Shown here piece by piece: positions 15,250 through 25,618 of a stretch of DNA of 64,000 nt (positions are counted from its first letter, which is position 1; every line of letters begins with the position of its first letter). The stretch lies in the NCBI RefSeq assembly GCF_001895025.1, contig NZ_BCXI01000039.1:26969-90968 (forward strand), written 5' to 3'. The DNA is from Rhodococcus zopfii NBRC 100606 = JCM 9919 (lineage in GTDB: Bacteria > Actinomycetota > Actinomycetes > Mycobacteriales > Mycobacteriaceae). The notes beneath the pieces are model-generated. The model did not search any database and was not told where the DNA came from. It saw nothing but the letters and a program-made list of their open reading frames with translations. Both the position numbers and the translations under genes were made by a program.

Positions 15250-17076
15250 GTGTGCGGCGTGTGCGGCGAGATCCGGTTCGACGGCACTGCGGCCGACACC
15301 GGTGCCGTGTCCCGGATGACCGCGGCGATGACACCCCGCGGCCCCGATTCCGGGGGAATGTACGCGCAGGAGTCGATCGCACTGGGGCACCGTCGGCTGA
15401 GCATCATCGATCTGTCGGCGCGCGGCCGCCAGCCGATGATCGACAGCGACCTCGGGCTGGCGCTCGTGTTCAACGGGTGCATCTACAACTACCGGCAGCT
15501 GCGAGCGCAGCTGGAGGCGGCCGGCTACCGGTTCTTCTCGACGGCGGACAGCGAGGTGGTCCTCAAGGCATTCCACCGATGGGGCGCGGACTGTGTGCGC
15601 CACTTCGCCGGAATGTTCGCGTTCGCGATCGTCGACACCGACTCCGGTGTGGTGACCCTTGCGCGCGACCGGCTCGGGATCAAACCGCTGTATCTGGCCG
15701 AGACGCCCGGCCGGCTGCGGTTCGCGTCGACACTTCCGGCGTTGCTGCGCGGCGGAGGCATCGACACCGACCTCGATCGGGTGGCACTGCACCACTACCT
15801 GAGCTTCCATTCGGTGGTTCCCGCCCCCCGTACCATCTTCCGTGGCGTGCGGAAACTGCCGGCAGCGACCGTGCGCGTGATCCGGCCCGACGGCCGCAGC
15901 AGCGACACCGGGTACTGGCAGCCGGTGTTCGGTCCGGACCCGGACCGGGCATCGTGGACCGAACTCGATTGGCAGCACGCCCTGCTCGGCGCCCTGCGCA
16001 CGGCGGTGTCGCGCCGGATGGTCGCCGACGTGCCCGTCGGGGTACTGCTGTCCGGTGGCATCGACTCGAGCCTGGTGGTCGCGCTGCTCGCAGAACAGGG
16101 CCAGCGCGATCTCGCGACCTTCAGCATCGGATTCGACGCGGCAGCAGGAGAATCCGGGGACGAATACGAATATTCGGATCTCGTCGCCGCCACCTTCGGC
16201 ACCGCGCACCACAAGATCCACATCGATTCATCGCGTCTGCTGCCGGCAGTCCCCGCGACGATCGCGGCGATGAGCGAGCCGATGGTCAGCCACGACTGTG
16301 TCGCGTTCTTCCTGCTGTCGGAGGAGGTGCGCCGATCGGTGAAGGTGGTCCAGTCCGGTCAGGGCGCCGACGAGATCCTCGCCGGATACGACTGGTATCC
16401 CCCGATGCTCGGGGTTTCCCGCGACCGGTCCGCCGAGGCGTATGCCCGCGTCTTCGTCGACCGTTCCCACGACGACATCGCCGGGCTGTTGTGTCCCGGA
16501 TACCGCCTCGACCACGACGCGAGCAGCGAATTCCTGACCGCCCGGCACGCCGAACCCGGCGCCCACACCTCGGTCGACGCGGCACTGCGCCTCGACACGA
16601 CGGTCATGCTGGTCGAGGATCCGGTCAAGCGGGTCGACACGATGACGATGGCATGGGGCCTCGAGGCGCGGGTCCCGTTCCTCGACCACGAATTCGTCGA
16701 GCTCGCCGCGACCTGCCCGCCCGAACTCAAGCTCACGTCCGGCGGCAAAGGTGTTCTCAAGGACGCGAGCCGGGGACTGCTGCCGGCGCGGATCGTCGAC
16801 CGCACGAAGGGTTACTTCCCGGTCCCGGGAATCCGGAATCTCGACGGGGAGCTGCTGACCCTGGTGCGCGACGCCCTGCACAGCCGTTCCGCCCGTGACC
16901 GGGGCCTGTTCCGGCCGGACGCACTCGACGCACTGCTCGACGCACCGAACGACACTCGCACCACACTCGGCGCGAACGCGCTCTGGCAGGTCGCGCTGCT
17001 CGAGTTGTGGTTGCAGGCGATGGACGAGCAGACCGCAACGACGACCGCGTGGCCGGCGCGGGATCGGGAGGGGTGA
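15250..17076 (+). CDS. Asparagine synthase-family amidotransferase (N-acetylglutaminylglutamine amidotransferase-like)
   Basis: The protein has 608 residues and starts with GTG as MCGVCG, so Cys2 becomes the N-terminal nucleophile of a class II glutaminase domain (about 2-200: RGPDSGG, NGCIYN, LARDRLGIKPLY). The synthetase domain carries the PP-loop SGGIDS at 268-273 and a QGADEILAGY motif. These show glutamine-dependent, ATP-driven amidation of a carboxylate. It resembles the 'trio' amidotransferases that make N-acetylglutaminylglutamine amide more than plain AsnB. It begins 1 base after an ATP-grasp ligase and is followed within 6 bases by a peptidase, as in that osmolyte system. Substrate is inferred, not shown. 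Confidence 0.85.
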   Translation: MCGVCGEIRFDGTAADTGAVSRMTAAMTPRGPDSGGMYAQESIALGHRRLSIIDLSARGRQPMIDSDLGLALVFNGCIYNYRQLRAQLEAAGYRFFSTADSEVVLKAFHRWGADCVRHFAGMFAFAIVDTDSGVVTLARDRLGIKPLYLAETPGRLRFASTLPALLRGGGIDTDLDRVALHHYLSFHSVVPAPRTIFRGVRKLPAATVRVIRPDGRSSDTGYWQPVFGPDPDRASWTELDWQHALLGALRTAVSRRMVADVPVGVLLSGGIDSSLVVALLAEQGQRDLATFSIGFDAAAGESGDEYEYSDLVAATFGTAHHKIHIDSSRLLPAVPATIAAMSEPMVSHDCVAFFLLSEEVRRSVKVVQSGQGADEILAGYDWYPPMLGVSRDRSAEAYARVFVDRSHDDIAGLLCPGYRLDHDASSEFLTARHAEPGAHTSVDAALRLDTTVMLVEDPVKRVDTMTMAWGLEARVPFLDHEFVELAATCPPELKLTSGGKGVLKDASRGLLPARIVDRTKGYFPVPGIRNLDGELLTLVRDALHSRSARDRGLFRPDALDALLDAPNDTRTTLGANALWQVALLELWLQAMDEQTATTTAWPARDREG

Positions 17077-17082
17077 TCCGCG

Positions 17083-18954
17083 ATGACTGCGGCGCCGGAG
17101 GGTTCGGCACACGTGCGTTTCACGTCGGGGGCGTCGACGTCGCCCGATGCGACGGGGTTCGCGCATCTCGTCGACGACGGTGGCTACCCGTGGGCCGTGC
17201 AGCGCTTCCTGACGGGTCGGTCGGCCGGCCCGTCCCGCCGCGTGGACCTGCCCGTCGCCGGTCCGGTCACACGGATCCTGCACTCCGAGGACGGCCGGTG
17301 GCTCGCGTGCGAGGTCGCCCCGGACGCCGGCACCCGAACCCAGGTGTGGGTGGTGCGGACCGATCCGGACGACCGCAGCGCACGGCGACTCGACACGGAA
17401 TCGGACTCCTCGACGGAGCTGGTGTGCTGGGACGGTCCGCTCATTGCGGTCACCGCGACCGACGAGGAGGGTGTTGCCGAATCCCGGCTGATCGACCCGC
17501 GGTCGCTGGAGCCTGTCGTGCTCGATCGCCGGGTCGGGGGCCGTCTGGTGGATTCGTGGGACGGTTCGGCGTTGCTGCGCGTCGGTCCGCGCGGACACCG
17601 GGAGCTGCTGCTGTTGCGCGCAGATGGAATCCGGATACCGTTGCTGCCCAGCGATTTCGGATCGACCACCGATGCCGGGGTCATTCTCGACGATCACCGA
17701 CTGCTCGGCGGCCTGGACAGGCACGGCTCGCCGTGGGCGTCGAGCGACGGCGAACCGGGACGGTACGTGCGGGCGGTGGTGCGCAGCGATCACGGCGGCG
17801 AGTTCGCGCGACTGCTGGGCGTTGCGGTGTCCGACGAGGGCGTCTCGTTCCGGGTACTCGCCGAGCGGCCCGACGCGGACCTCGACGAGTTCGCCGTCAG
17901 CGAGGACCACACGTCGGTGGCCCTGCTGTGGAACATCAAGGGAATGAGCGAGTTACAGATGCTCGACCTGAGGGACGGCGCACTCGAACCGCCGATCCTG
18001 CTACCGGGCCTCGTCGCTTCGGAGTTGTCGCTCAGCGCGACGGGTGCGCTGCTCGCGGTCACGGTGGAGGGCCCGGGCATGCCGCCGTCGGTCGAACTGG
18101 TCAATCCCCGTTCCGGGGACTGGGTGCCGGTCGAACACGCCCGGACCCGGGTCGACCCCGCGGACGAACCGGCGCTGCTCGAATTCGAGGCGCGGGACGG
18201 AATGCCGCTGTCCGGCTGGCATTATCGCTCCGGGCGAGGCGAACCGGGACCGGTGATGCTGTACTTCCACGGCGGCCCCGAGGCCCAGGAACGACCCGGG
18301 TACAGCGACTACTTCCCCGCCCTGGTCGACGCCGGTATCACCGTGTTCGCCCCGAACGTCCGGGGCTCCGGCGGATTCGGGCGCACCTTCATGCACGCGG
18401 ACGACCGGTACGGGCGCTTCGCCGGTATCGACGACGTCGCGGACTGTGTGCAGTTCCTCGTCGATCGGGGCATCGCCGACCCGGCTCGGATCGCGTGCGC
18501 CGGCCGCTCCTACGGCGGCTATCTCACGTTGGCGTCGTTGACGTTCCATGCGCCGCTGTTCGCCGCGGGCATCGCGGTCTGCGGGATGAGCGACCTGGAG
18601 AGCTTCTACGCCAATACCGAACCGTGGATCGCCGCGGCCGCCTACCCGAAGTACGGGCATCCGGTCCACGACCGGGAACTGCTGCAGGAACTGTCCCCGA
18701 TCCACCGGATCGCCGACCTGACCGCGCCGCTGCTCGTGGTGCACGGCGCACACGATACGAACGTGCCGGTCGGCGAATCCGAGCAGATCGTCGCGGCCGT
18801 TCACGCCCGCGGTGGGATCGCGGAGTTCCTGCTGTTCGACGACGAGGGCCACGAGATCGTGAAACGGGAGAACCGCCGCGCGCTGGCCTCGGCGATGGTC
18901 GCCTGGCTCACCACGCACCTGGGTCTGAGCCGCGTCGAGGAGGCCGTGCGATGA
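17083..18954 (+). CDS. S9 family serine peptidase (prolyl oligopeptidase type)
   Basis: The protein has 623 residues. An N-terminal seven-bladed propeller (about 1-370) is followed by an alpha/beta-hydrolase domain with GRSYGGY (nucleophile Ser476), Asp558 in HGAHDTNVP and His590 in DEGHEIV; all three catalytic residues are present. PNVRGSGGFGR supplies the oxyanion region. S9 enzymes cleave short peptides, often acylated or amidated. There is no signal peptide, so it acts in the cytoplasm. GGGAGGGG precedes the ATG at 17083. It sits third in a four-gene operon after the two amide-forming enzymes, in the position held by a peptidase in the NAGGN system, so turnover or trimming of the operon's own product is likely. 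Confidence 0.9.
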   Translation: MTAAPEGSAHVRFTSGASTSPDATGFAHLVDDGGYPWAVQRFLTGRSAGPSRRVDLPVAGPVTRILHSEDGRWLACEVAPDAGTRTQVWVVRTDPDDRSARRLDTESDSSTELVCWDGPLIAVTATDEEGVAESRLIDPRSLEPVVLDRRVGGRLVDSWDGSALLRVGPRGHRELLLLRADGIRIPLLPSDFGSTTDAGVILDDHRLLGGLDRHGSPWASSDGEPGRYVRAVVRSDHGGEFARLLGVAVSDEGVSFRVLAERPDADLDEFAVSEDHTSVALLWNIKGMSELQMLDLRDGALEPPILLPGLVASELSLSATGALLAVTVEGPGMPPSVELVNPRSGDWVPVEHARTRVDPADEPALLEFEARDGMPLSGWHYRSGRGEPGPVMLYFHGGPEAQERPGYSDYFPALVDAGITVFAPNVRGSGGFGRTFMHADDRYGRFAGIDDVADCVQFLVDRGIADPARIACAGRSYGGYLTLASLTFHAPLFAAGIAVCGMSDLESFYANTEPWIAAAAYPKYGHPVHDRELLQELSPIHRIADLTAPLLVVHGAHDTNVPVGESEQIVAAVHARGGIAEFLLFDDEGHEIVKRENRRALASAMVAWLTTHLGLSRVEEAVR

Positions 18955-20081
18955 GCGTCTCGTTCGAACAGCTCGTCGCGTGGCGGCGCGATCTGCACGC
19001 GCACCCCGAGTTGGCATTCGCCGAGCACCGCACGACCGCGGTGGTCCGTGACCATCTGCGCGCGCTCGATCTGCACCCGGTGACACTGCCGCGCGGTACC
19101 GGGCTGTGGTGCGACGTGGGTCCGGCGAGCCCCCACTGCATTGCACTGCGGGCCGACCTGGATGCGCTGCCGCTGACCGAGGCCACCGGGCTGCCGTTCG
19201 CGTCGACGGTGGACGGGGTGTGTCACGCCTGCGGACACGACGCGCACACCGCGATGCTCATGGGAGCCGCCGCCGAGCTCGCCGACGATCCCCCGCCGCA
19301 CCGGGTCCGGCTGATCTTCCAGCCGGCCGAGGAGGCGACGCCGGGCGGCGCGCTGGACGTCGTCGCGGCCGGGACGCTCGACGGCGTGTCGAAGATCTTC
19401 GCGTTGCACTGCGCCCCGCAGTTCGAGGTCGGGATGCTGGCGACCCGGGCCGGGCCGATCACGTCGTCGAGCGACGCCGTCACGGTGCGGCTGTCGTCCG
19501 CCGGTGGGCATTCGGCGCGGCCCTATCTGACCGGGGACCTGATCCACGCCGCGGCGGTGCTCGTCACCGGCCTGGCATCGGTCCTCGACCGGCGCATCGA
19601 CGCACGCAGCGCCACCGTCCTGACGTGGGGGCGGATCTCGGCGGGCCAGGTGGGCAACGCGATCCCGAAGTCCGGGGAACTGGTCGGGACGCTGCGCAGC
19701 GCGTCCCACGCGACCTGGGCGAGCCTCGAACCCCTCGTGCGACGCACCATCGGCGAACTGCTCGCGCCCTACGAGGTCGAGCACGAACTGGAGTACGTAC
19801 AGGGCGTTCCGCCGGTGGTCAACGACCCGGACTGCGCCGCCGACCTGCTCACCGCGATCGAAACGGTGGTCGGTCTGGATAATCTCGCCGAGGCCCAGCA
19901 GTCCAGCGGCGGGGAGGATTTCGCGTGGTATCTCGAAAAGATCCCGGGCGCGATGGCGCGGCTCGGCGTCTGGGACGGGGTCGGGCGACGCTGCGATCTG
20001 CACCGCCCCGAGTTCACCCTCGACGAACGCGCCCTGGTGCACGGGATGCGCACCTTCGTCGCGCTGGCCCGGCAGGGATGA
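18951..20081 (+). CDS. M20 family metallo-amidohydrolase
   Basis: The protein has 376 residues and is coupled to the S9 gene by an ATGA overlap. Metal and catalytic residues of the M20D (aminoacylase/IAA-amino acid hydrolase) type are visible: CHACGHDAHT at 91-100 with Cys91, His92 (possible) and His96-Asp97, QPAEE at 124-128, and SGGEDFAW near the end. A central dimerisation lid (SSAGGHSARPY) is present. Such enzymes remove acyl or aminoacyl groups from amino acids. Last gene of the operon; I infer that it releases the building blocks of the peptide made by the first two enzymes. Confidence 0.9.
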   Translation: MSVSFEQLVAWRRDLHAHPELAFAEHRTTAVVRDHLRALDLHPVTLPRGTGLWCDVGPASPHCIALRADLDALPLTEATGLPFASTVDGVCHACGHDAHTAMLMGAAAELADDPPPHRVRLIFQPAEEATPGGALDVVAAGTLDGVSKIFALHCAPQFEVGMLATRAGPITSSSDAVTVRLSSAGGHSARPYLTGDLIHAAAVLVTGLASVLDRRIDARSATVLTWGRISAGQVGNAIPKSGELVGTLRSASHATWASLEPLVRRTIGELLAPYEVEHELEYVQGVPPVVNDPDCAADLLTAIETVVGLDNLAEAQQSSGGEDFAWYLEKIPGAMARLGVWDGVGRRCDLHRPEFTLDERALVHGMRTFVALARQG

Positions 20082-20096
20082 CGCGACCGGTCCCAC

Positions 20097-20750
20097 TCAC
20101 TCGACGAGCGAGGCCACCTCGTGATCGGTGAGAGTGGTCTGCGGCACCCGGCCCGCCTTCCGGGCCAGCTCGATCGCCCGGTACAGCGGACGCTCCTCGA
20201 GCGCCGCACCCCGCGCCTCGGCACGCAGCTGTTCGACGAGGACCGACGACAGCGCCGCGGCCGGTGCCAGTTCGGCGGCGTCCATCGCGTCGGCGAGCCG
20301 GCGCAGCGCGAGCACGTCGAGCTCGCGTCCCCCGCCGTCGGCGTACAACGCGAGGGGCACCGACACGAGGCGGTGATCCCCGTCGTTGATCCGCAGAATC
20401 ACCTGGCTCACGCGCGCGACCCGCACGAGCAACTCGACACCGGCCAGGTGCCGCAGTTCCACGCTGCGCGAACGCACCGATCCCGAGGCGGTCAGCACCG
20501 TACCGTCGAGGCGTAGGTGCCGGCGTGTCACGACGAACGCGCCGACGGCGGGTGGTAGCCCGACGATGACGCCGAGCGCGATCGCGACCGACGCCGGCAC
20601 GAACAGCCACGTCACGAGGCCGAGCACGACGCCGAGCAGTACCGATGCGAGCGCGACCCGGCGGGCACGCGGCAGCAGGAGGTGCGACGGCAGCAGGTCC
20701 AGCGACACGGATTCGGACGCGGGCCCGTCAGTCCCGGGCAACGACCTCAC
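20097..20750 (-). CDS. Membrane protein of unknown function (two TM helices plus beta-rich domain)
   Basis: The protein has 217 residues if it starts at GTG 20750 (23-base overlap with hisS), or 203 from GTG 20708; neither has a good ribosome site. Two adjacent helices ([19 protein letters not shown] and [20 protein letters not shown]) form a hairpin, followed by a strand-rich part ([19 protein letters not shown]) that resembles a bacterial PH-like domain, and a C-terminal helical region. The TM-hairpin plus PH-like layout is common in actinobacterial envelope proteins. Its position after hisS suggests co-transcription. It converges on the M20 gene with 15 bases between. Confidence 0.65.
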   Translation of the reverse strand: MRSLPGTDGPASESVSLDLLPSHLLLPRARRVALASVLLGVVLGLVTWLFVPASVAIALGVIVGLPPAVGAFVVTRRHLRLDGTVLTASGSVRSRSVELRHLAGVELLVRVARVSQVILRINDGDHRLVSVPLALYADGGGRELDVLALRRLADAMDAAELAPAAALSSVLVEQLRAEARGAALEERPLYRAIELARKAGRVPQTTLTDHEVASLVE

Positions 20751-22002
20751 CCACGCGCTCGACCGCGTCGGCGAGCGGCACGGTCTGCTGCTCGCCGTTG
20801 CGCAGATCCTTGACGACGATCTCGCCGGACTCGAGTTCACGGTCGCCGAGGACCAGTGCGACGACGGCACCGGACTTGTCGGCGGCCTTCATCGCTCCCT
20901 TGAGGCCACGTCCCCCGTAGGCCAGGTCGACGCGAAGGCCCGCGCCGCGCAGTTTGTGGGCGAGGGGAACCAGCGCGGACTTGGCGGCGTCACCCATCGG
21001 CACCCCGTACACCTCGCAACGGGCGGGGGTGGCGGCGCTCTTGCCTTCGGCGGCGAGCGCGAGGATCGTGCGGTCCACGCCGAGACCGAAACCGATGCCG
21101 GACAGCGGCTGTCCGCCGAGTTGCTCCATCAGCCCGTCGTAGCGGCCGCCGCCGCCGATGCCGGACTGGGCACCGAGGCCGTCGTGCACGAACTCGAAGG
21201 TCGTCTTCGTGTAGTAGTCGAGGCCGCGCACCATGCGCGGGTTGATGACGTAGGGCACCCCGAGTGCGTCCAAGTGGCCGAGCACCTCGTCGAAGTGGGC
21301 CTTGGCGCTGTCGGACAGGTGGTCGAGCATGAGTGGCGCGTCGGCGGTCATCTCCCGCACCTCGCGACGCTTGTCGTCGAGCACCCGCAGCGGGTTGATC
21401 TCGGCCCGGCGGCGGGTCTCGTCGTCGAGCGGCAGCCCGAACAGGAACTGTTGCAGCAATTCCCGGTACTGCGGGCGGCAGGTGTCGTCGCCGAGCGAGG
21501 TGATCTCGAGGCGGAATCCGTCGAGTCCCAGGCCCCGGAACCCGGCGTCGGCGATCGCGATGACCTCGGCGTCGAGCGCCGGATCGTCGATGCCGATGGC
21601 CTCCACACCGACCTGCTGCAGCTGCCGGTACCGGCCGGCCTGGGGCCGCTCGTACCGGAAGAACGGACCCGCGTAGCTGAGCTTGACGGGCAGCTGGCCG
21701 CGGTCGAGGCCGTGCTCGATGACCGCGCGCATGACCCCGGCGGTGCCTTCCGGGCGCAGCGTGACGGACCGCTCACCGCGGTCGGCGAACGTGTACATCT
21801 CCTTGGTGACGACGTCGGTGGATTCGCCGACGCCGCGCGCGAACAACCCGGTGTCCTCGAAGATCGGCAGCTCGATGTGCCCGTACCCGGCCAGACGCGC
21901 GGCTCGCGTCAAACCGTCGCGCACGGCCACGAACTCCGCAGACTGCGGCGGAACGTAGTCCGGGACACCCTTCGGGGCCGAGAACGTGGAGACCTTGCTC
22001 AC
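20728..22002 (-). CDS. hisS: Histidine--tRNA ligase
   Basis: The protein has 424 residues, the usual length. It charges tRNA-His in the cytoplasm. Class II motifs are clear: motif 2 [18 protein letters not shown] near residues 113-130, the HisA loop region [23 protein letters not shown], and motif 3 [11 protein letters not shown] near 303-313. The C-terminal anticodon-binding domain follows ([20 protein letters not shown]). In M. tuberculosis hisS likewise neighbours a glyoxalase II-like gene and ppiB, matching the genes that follow here. Confidence 0.97.
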   Translation of the reverse strand: MSKVSTFSAPKGVPDYVPPQSAEFVAVRDGLTRAARLAGYGHIELPIFEDTGLFARGVGESTDVVTKEMYTFADRGERSVTLRPEGTAGVMRAVIEHGLDRGQLPVKLSYAGPFFRYERPQAGRYRQLQQVGVEAIGIDDPALDAEVIAIADAGFRGLGLDGFRLEITSLGDDTCRPQYRELLQQFLFGLPLDDETRRRAEINPLRVLDDKRREVREMTADAPLMLDHLSDSAKAHFDEVLGHLDALGVPYVINPRMVRGLDYYTKTTFEFVHDGLGAQSGIGGGGRYDGLMEQLGGQPLSGIGFGLGVDRTILALAAEGKSAATPARCEVYGVPMGDAAKSALVPLAHKLRGAGLRVDLAYGGRGLKGAMKAADKSGAVVALVLGDRELESGEIVVKDLRNGEQQTVPLADAVERVGEVVARD

Positions 22003-22046
22003 CTGTCGCTGCTTTCTCTCGTCGGAACGATGTGCGTGTGCCGGGA

Positions 22047-22736
22047 TCAGCGGGATCCGGCCAGACCGGTCAGGAACGGATTCGACGCCCGCTCCCGCCC
22101 GATCGTGGTGGACCGGCCGTGTCCCGGAAGGATGTTCGTGGTGTCATCGAGCACCAGCAGTTTCGCGGCGAGCGACTCGAGCAACTGCTCGTGGTTGCCG
22201 CCCGGAAGGTCGCTGCGGCCGATGGAGCCTTCGAACAGCGTGTCGCCGGTCAAGGCGACCGGAACCTCGCTGCCGTCGGGGGTGGAGGCGACGGTACGCA
22301 GCACCACCGATCCCTGCGTGTGGCCGGGGGTGTGGTCGACGATGAAACGGATCCCGGCGTACTCGATCTCGTCGCCGTCGGCGAACTCGATCACCTCGTG
22401 CGGCTCGGTGAAGGTAGCACCCTCCAAGAACGGCGCCAGGCTCGAACCGAGTCCGACGCCCGGGTCGGCGAGCATGTGCCGGTCCCCGGGATGGATGTAG
22501 GTGGGGATGTCGTAACGGTCCGCGACTGCCTGCGCCGACCAGACGTGGTCGAGATGTCCGTGGGTGAGCAGCACCGCGCGCGGCGTCAGGTCGGATCCGG
22601 TGAGGAACTCGTTCAGCGGTTCGGCGGCGTCCTGACCGGGATCGACGACGACGCACTCCTTCGAGTTGTCCTGCGCGAGGATGTAGCAGTTGGTCTGGAA
22701 CATCCCGGCGGGGAATCCGGTTACGAGCACGAGCAT
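22047..22736 (-). CDS. MBL-fold metallo-hydrolase (glyoxalase II-like)
   Basis: The protein has 229 residues. THGHLDH at about residues 58-64 is the metal-binding HxHxDH signature of the metallo-beta-lactamase fold; [24 protein letters not shown] and a final PGHG supply the other ligands. The layout matches hydroxyacylglutathione hydrolase-like proteins such as Rv2581c. Because actinomycetes use mycothiol, a thioester of mycothiol is a possible substrate, but that is inference. It lies 44 bases upstream of hisS in the same direction and is divergent from the cyclophilin array. Confidence 0.9.
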   Translation of the reverse strand: MLVLVTGFPAGMFQTNCYILAQDNSKECVVVDPGQDAAEPLNEFLTGSDLTPRAVLLTHGHLDHVWSAQAVADRYDIPTYIHPGDRHMLADPGVGLGSSLAPFLEGATFTEPHEVIEFADGDEIEYAGIRFIVDHTPGHTQGSVVLRTVASTPDGSEVPVALTGDTLFEGSIGRSDLPGGNHEQLLESLAAKLLVLDDTTNILPGHGRSTTIGRERASNPFLTGLAGSR

Positions 22737-22882
22737 CGCTCCTACGGTGAGGACAGTTCTGGGGGCTCCTACAGCGTAGGTGCAACGCCCGGTCCGTCCG
22801 CTCCCAGGTTCGGGTGGCAGACTCGATCCGGCCTGACTTCACAGCTCAACCACGACTGATCGGTTACGGGAGGACTACAGCA

Positions 22883-23754
<872 letters not shown>

Positions 23755-23755
<1 letters not shown>

Positions 23756-24537
23756 TGACCCGCACCCCGATCCGCCTCGCCGTCGCCGCCGGAGCGGCGC
23801 TGCTGGTGGCCGGCTGTTCCGACGACGGCACCGGCACCTCGACGACCACCACGACCCGGACGGCCACCGCGACGCAGAGCGCGCCGGCGTACACGGGTGA
23901 GCTGCCCGAACGTCCCGCCGCGGGCGCACCCGTCGACTGCAGCTACACGCCCGACGGCGGCGCGGCGAAGGACGTGGCGCCGCCGCAGGAGAGCGGGGTG
24001 ACCACCGCAGGCTCGCCGGCGGTGACGATGTCCACCAGTGCGGGTCCGATCGGCCTCACGCTGGATCCGGCCGCCGCGCCATGCACCGTCAACAGCTTCG
24101 TCTCGCTCGCCGGCCAGGGCTACTTCGACGACACGCCGTGCCACCGGCTCGTGACCTCGCCGGGCCTGCAGGTGCTGCAGTGCGGCGATCCGTCCGGTAC
24201 CGGGCGAGGCGGGCCGGGCTACGGATTCGACACCGAGTACCCGGAGACCGCCTACGCGCCGACCGATCCCACCCTCTCCCAGGCCGTGGTGTACCCGCGG
24301 GGCACGGTCGCGATGGCGAACACCGGACAGCCCGGCAGTAACGGCAGCCAGTTCTTCCTCGTCTACGCGGACTCTCAGCTTCCGCCGGCGTACACGATCT
24401 TCGGGACGATCGACGAGGCCGGCCTCGCGACGATCGAAAAGGTCGCGGCGGCGGGTGACGACGGCTCGATGGGCAGCGTCGGCGGCGGTGCCCCCAACCT
24501 GCCCGTGCAGATCGAATCGGTGACGGTCACGTCCTGA
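23755..24537 (+). CDS. Cyclophilin-type peptidyl-prolyl isomerase, lipoprotein (copy 2)
   Basis: The protein has 260 residues and starts in a TGATG overlap with copy 1. It has a lipoprotein signal with lipobox LVAGC (lipidated Cys21), a Thr-rich linker, then a cyclophilin domain with PCHRL, LQCGDPSGTG and NGSQFFLVYAD, so the catalytic Arg and Gln are in place. The same four domain cysteines as copy 1 are present. It should work on the outer face of the cytoplasmic membrane, helping exported proteins fold. A hairpin follows at 24544-24582. Confidence 0.9.
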
Positions 24538-24543
24538 CCGACG

Positions 24544-24582
24544 GACGGACGGTGCCTTCCCACCCGGAAGCCACCGTCCGTC
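24544..24582 (+). terminator. 11-bp perfect hairpin after cyclophilin copy 2
   Basis: Bases 24544-24554 pair perfectly with 24572-24582 around a 17-base loop, starting 7 bases after the copy 2 stop. It splits the array into a coupled pair (copies 1-2) and two later genes. The remaining spacer to 24724 shows no other feature I can support. Confidence 0.55.
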
Positions 24583-24724
24583 ATCCGACCCGGCCGGCCG
24601 ACTCACTCGACCACCGGCCCGCCCGCTGTACCCGTGGCCGCTCACCGAACCTCCGGGACCCGTCGCGGGTACAGTTCGCGCCTTACTGTCTTATCCGTAT
24701 CGGATCGGATAACGTGCCGTTTTT

Positions 24725-25549
24725 GTGACCCCACTTACCTCGACGGTGCCCGCCCACGATCGGACAGCCGGCGGCCTCGCACTCCGGGGCGTCGTGATTC
24801 TCGCTGCCGTTCTCATGACGGGATGCGCGGCCGACAGCGGCGCGGTCGCCACACCGCCGGCAACCACAACGTGGAATGCGTTCGACCCGTCGAATGCGTT
24901 CGACCCGTCGATCTATCCGACGCTGCCCCCGCCCCCCGCACCCCCCGGTGAGACCGTGGAGTGCCGGTACACCGAGGGGGGTCCTGCGACGCCGCGGGCT
25001 CGGTTCTCCCAGACGGCGACGGTATCGACGGTGGGGACCGTGACGATGACCCTCGACACGACCATCGGCCCGATTCCGCTCGTGCTCGACCGCGCGAAGG
25101 CGCCGTGCGCGGTCAACAGCTTCGTCAACCTGGCACGCCAGGGCTACTTCGACCGCAGCGTGTGCGACCAGCTGGCCAACGATCCGGGATCCCAGCTCTA
25201 CACGTGCGGAGATCCCACGGGAACCGGGACCGGCGGGCCCGGCTATCTGTTCGCCGACGAGTACCCGGTCACGGTGGCCCCGAACGCGAACGGGTTTCTC
25301 GCGCCCATGCTGCATCCCCGCGGCACACTGGCGATGGCGTCGGACGGGGGTGTCGACAGCAACGGCAGCCGATTCATGCTCGTGTTCGGCGATACCATCC
25401 TGCCCGCCCAGTACACGATTTTCGGAACGATCGGCGAACCCGGGCTCCCACTGCTCGATGCCGCCGCAGCCACAGGATACGACGGCGGCGCGGACGCAGC
25501 CGGCCGTGGCCGTCCCGTCACCCCGGTGATGATCAACAGGGTGATCTGA
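24725..25549 (+). CDS. Degenerate cyclophilin-like lipoprotein (copy 3), probably not an isomerase
   Basis: The protein has 274 residues from GTG 24725. Lipobox MTGC gives lipidated Cys34; a linker follows with an exact 18-bp tandem duplication (24875-24892 and 24893-24910, NAFDPS twice). The cyclophilin fold is recognisable (APCAVNSFVNLARQGYF, TCGDPTGTGTGGPGY, HPRGTLAMAS), but catalytic positions differ from the other copies. The His-Arg pair is replaced by Asp-Gln (VCDQL), the Gln before CGD by Thr (LYTCGD), and NGSQFF by NGSRFM. All known cyclophilins need that Arg. I infer a binding or scaffold role rather than isomerisation. Confidence 0.8.
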   Translation: MTPLTSTVPAHDRTAGGLALRGVVILAAVLMTGCAADSGAVATPPATTTWNAFDPSNAFDPSIYPTLPPPPAPPGETVECRYTEGGPATPRARFSQTATVSTVGTVTMTLDTTIGPIPLVLDRAKAPCAVNSFVNLARQGYFDRSVCDQLANDPGSQLYTCGDPTGTGTGGPGYLFADEYPVTVAPNANGFLAPMLHPRGTLAMASDGGVDSNGSRFMLVFGDTILPAQYTIFGTIGEPGLPLLDAAAATGYDGGADAAGRGRPVTPVMINRVI

Positions 25550-25618
25550 GGGTGAAACGGGCGCGTAGCGGCGGCGGGGCCTGTCCGTGAATGCTCGAAT
25601 CGACTACGGTCCGGATCT

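Noticed and set aside
13080..15482. 800-codon open frame on the minus strand opposite the ligase fusion
   Set aside because: Shadow of the real gene in another frame; no motif, and the plus-strand translation has clear catalytic motifs throughout.
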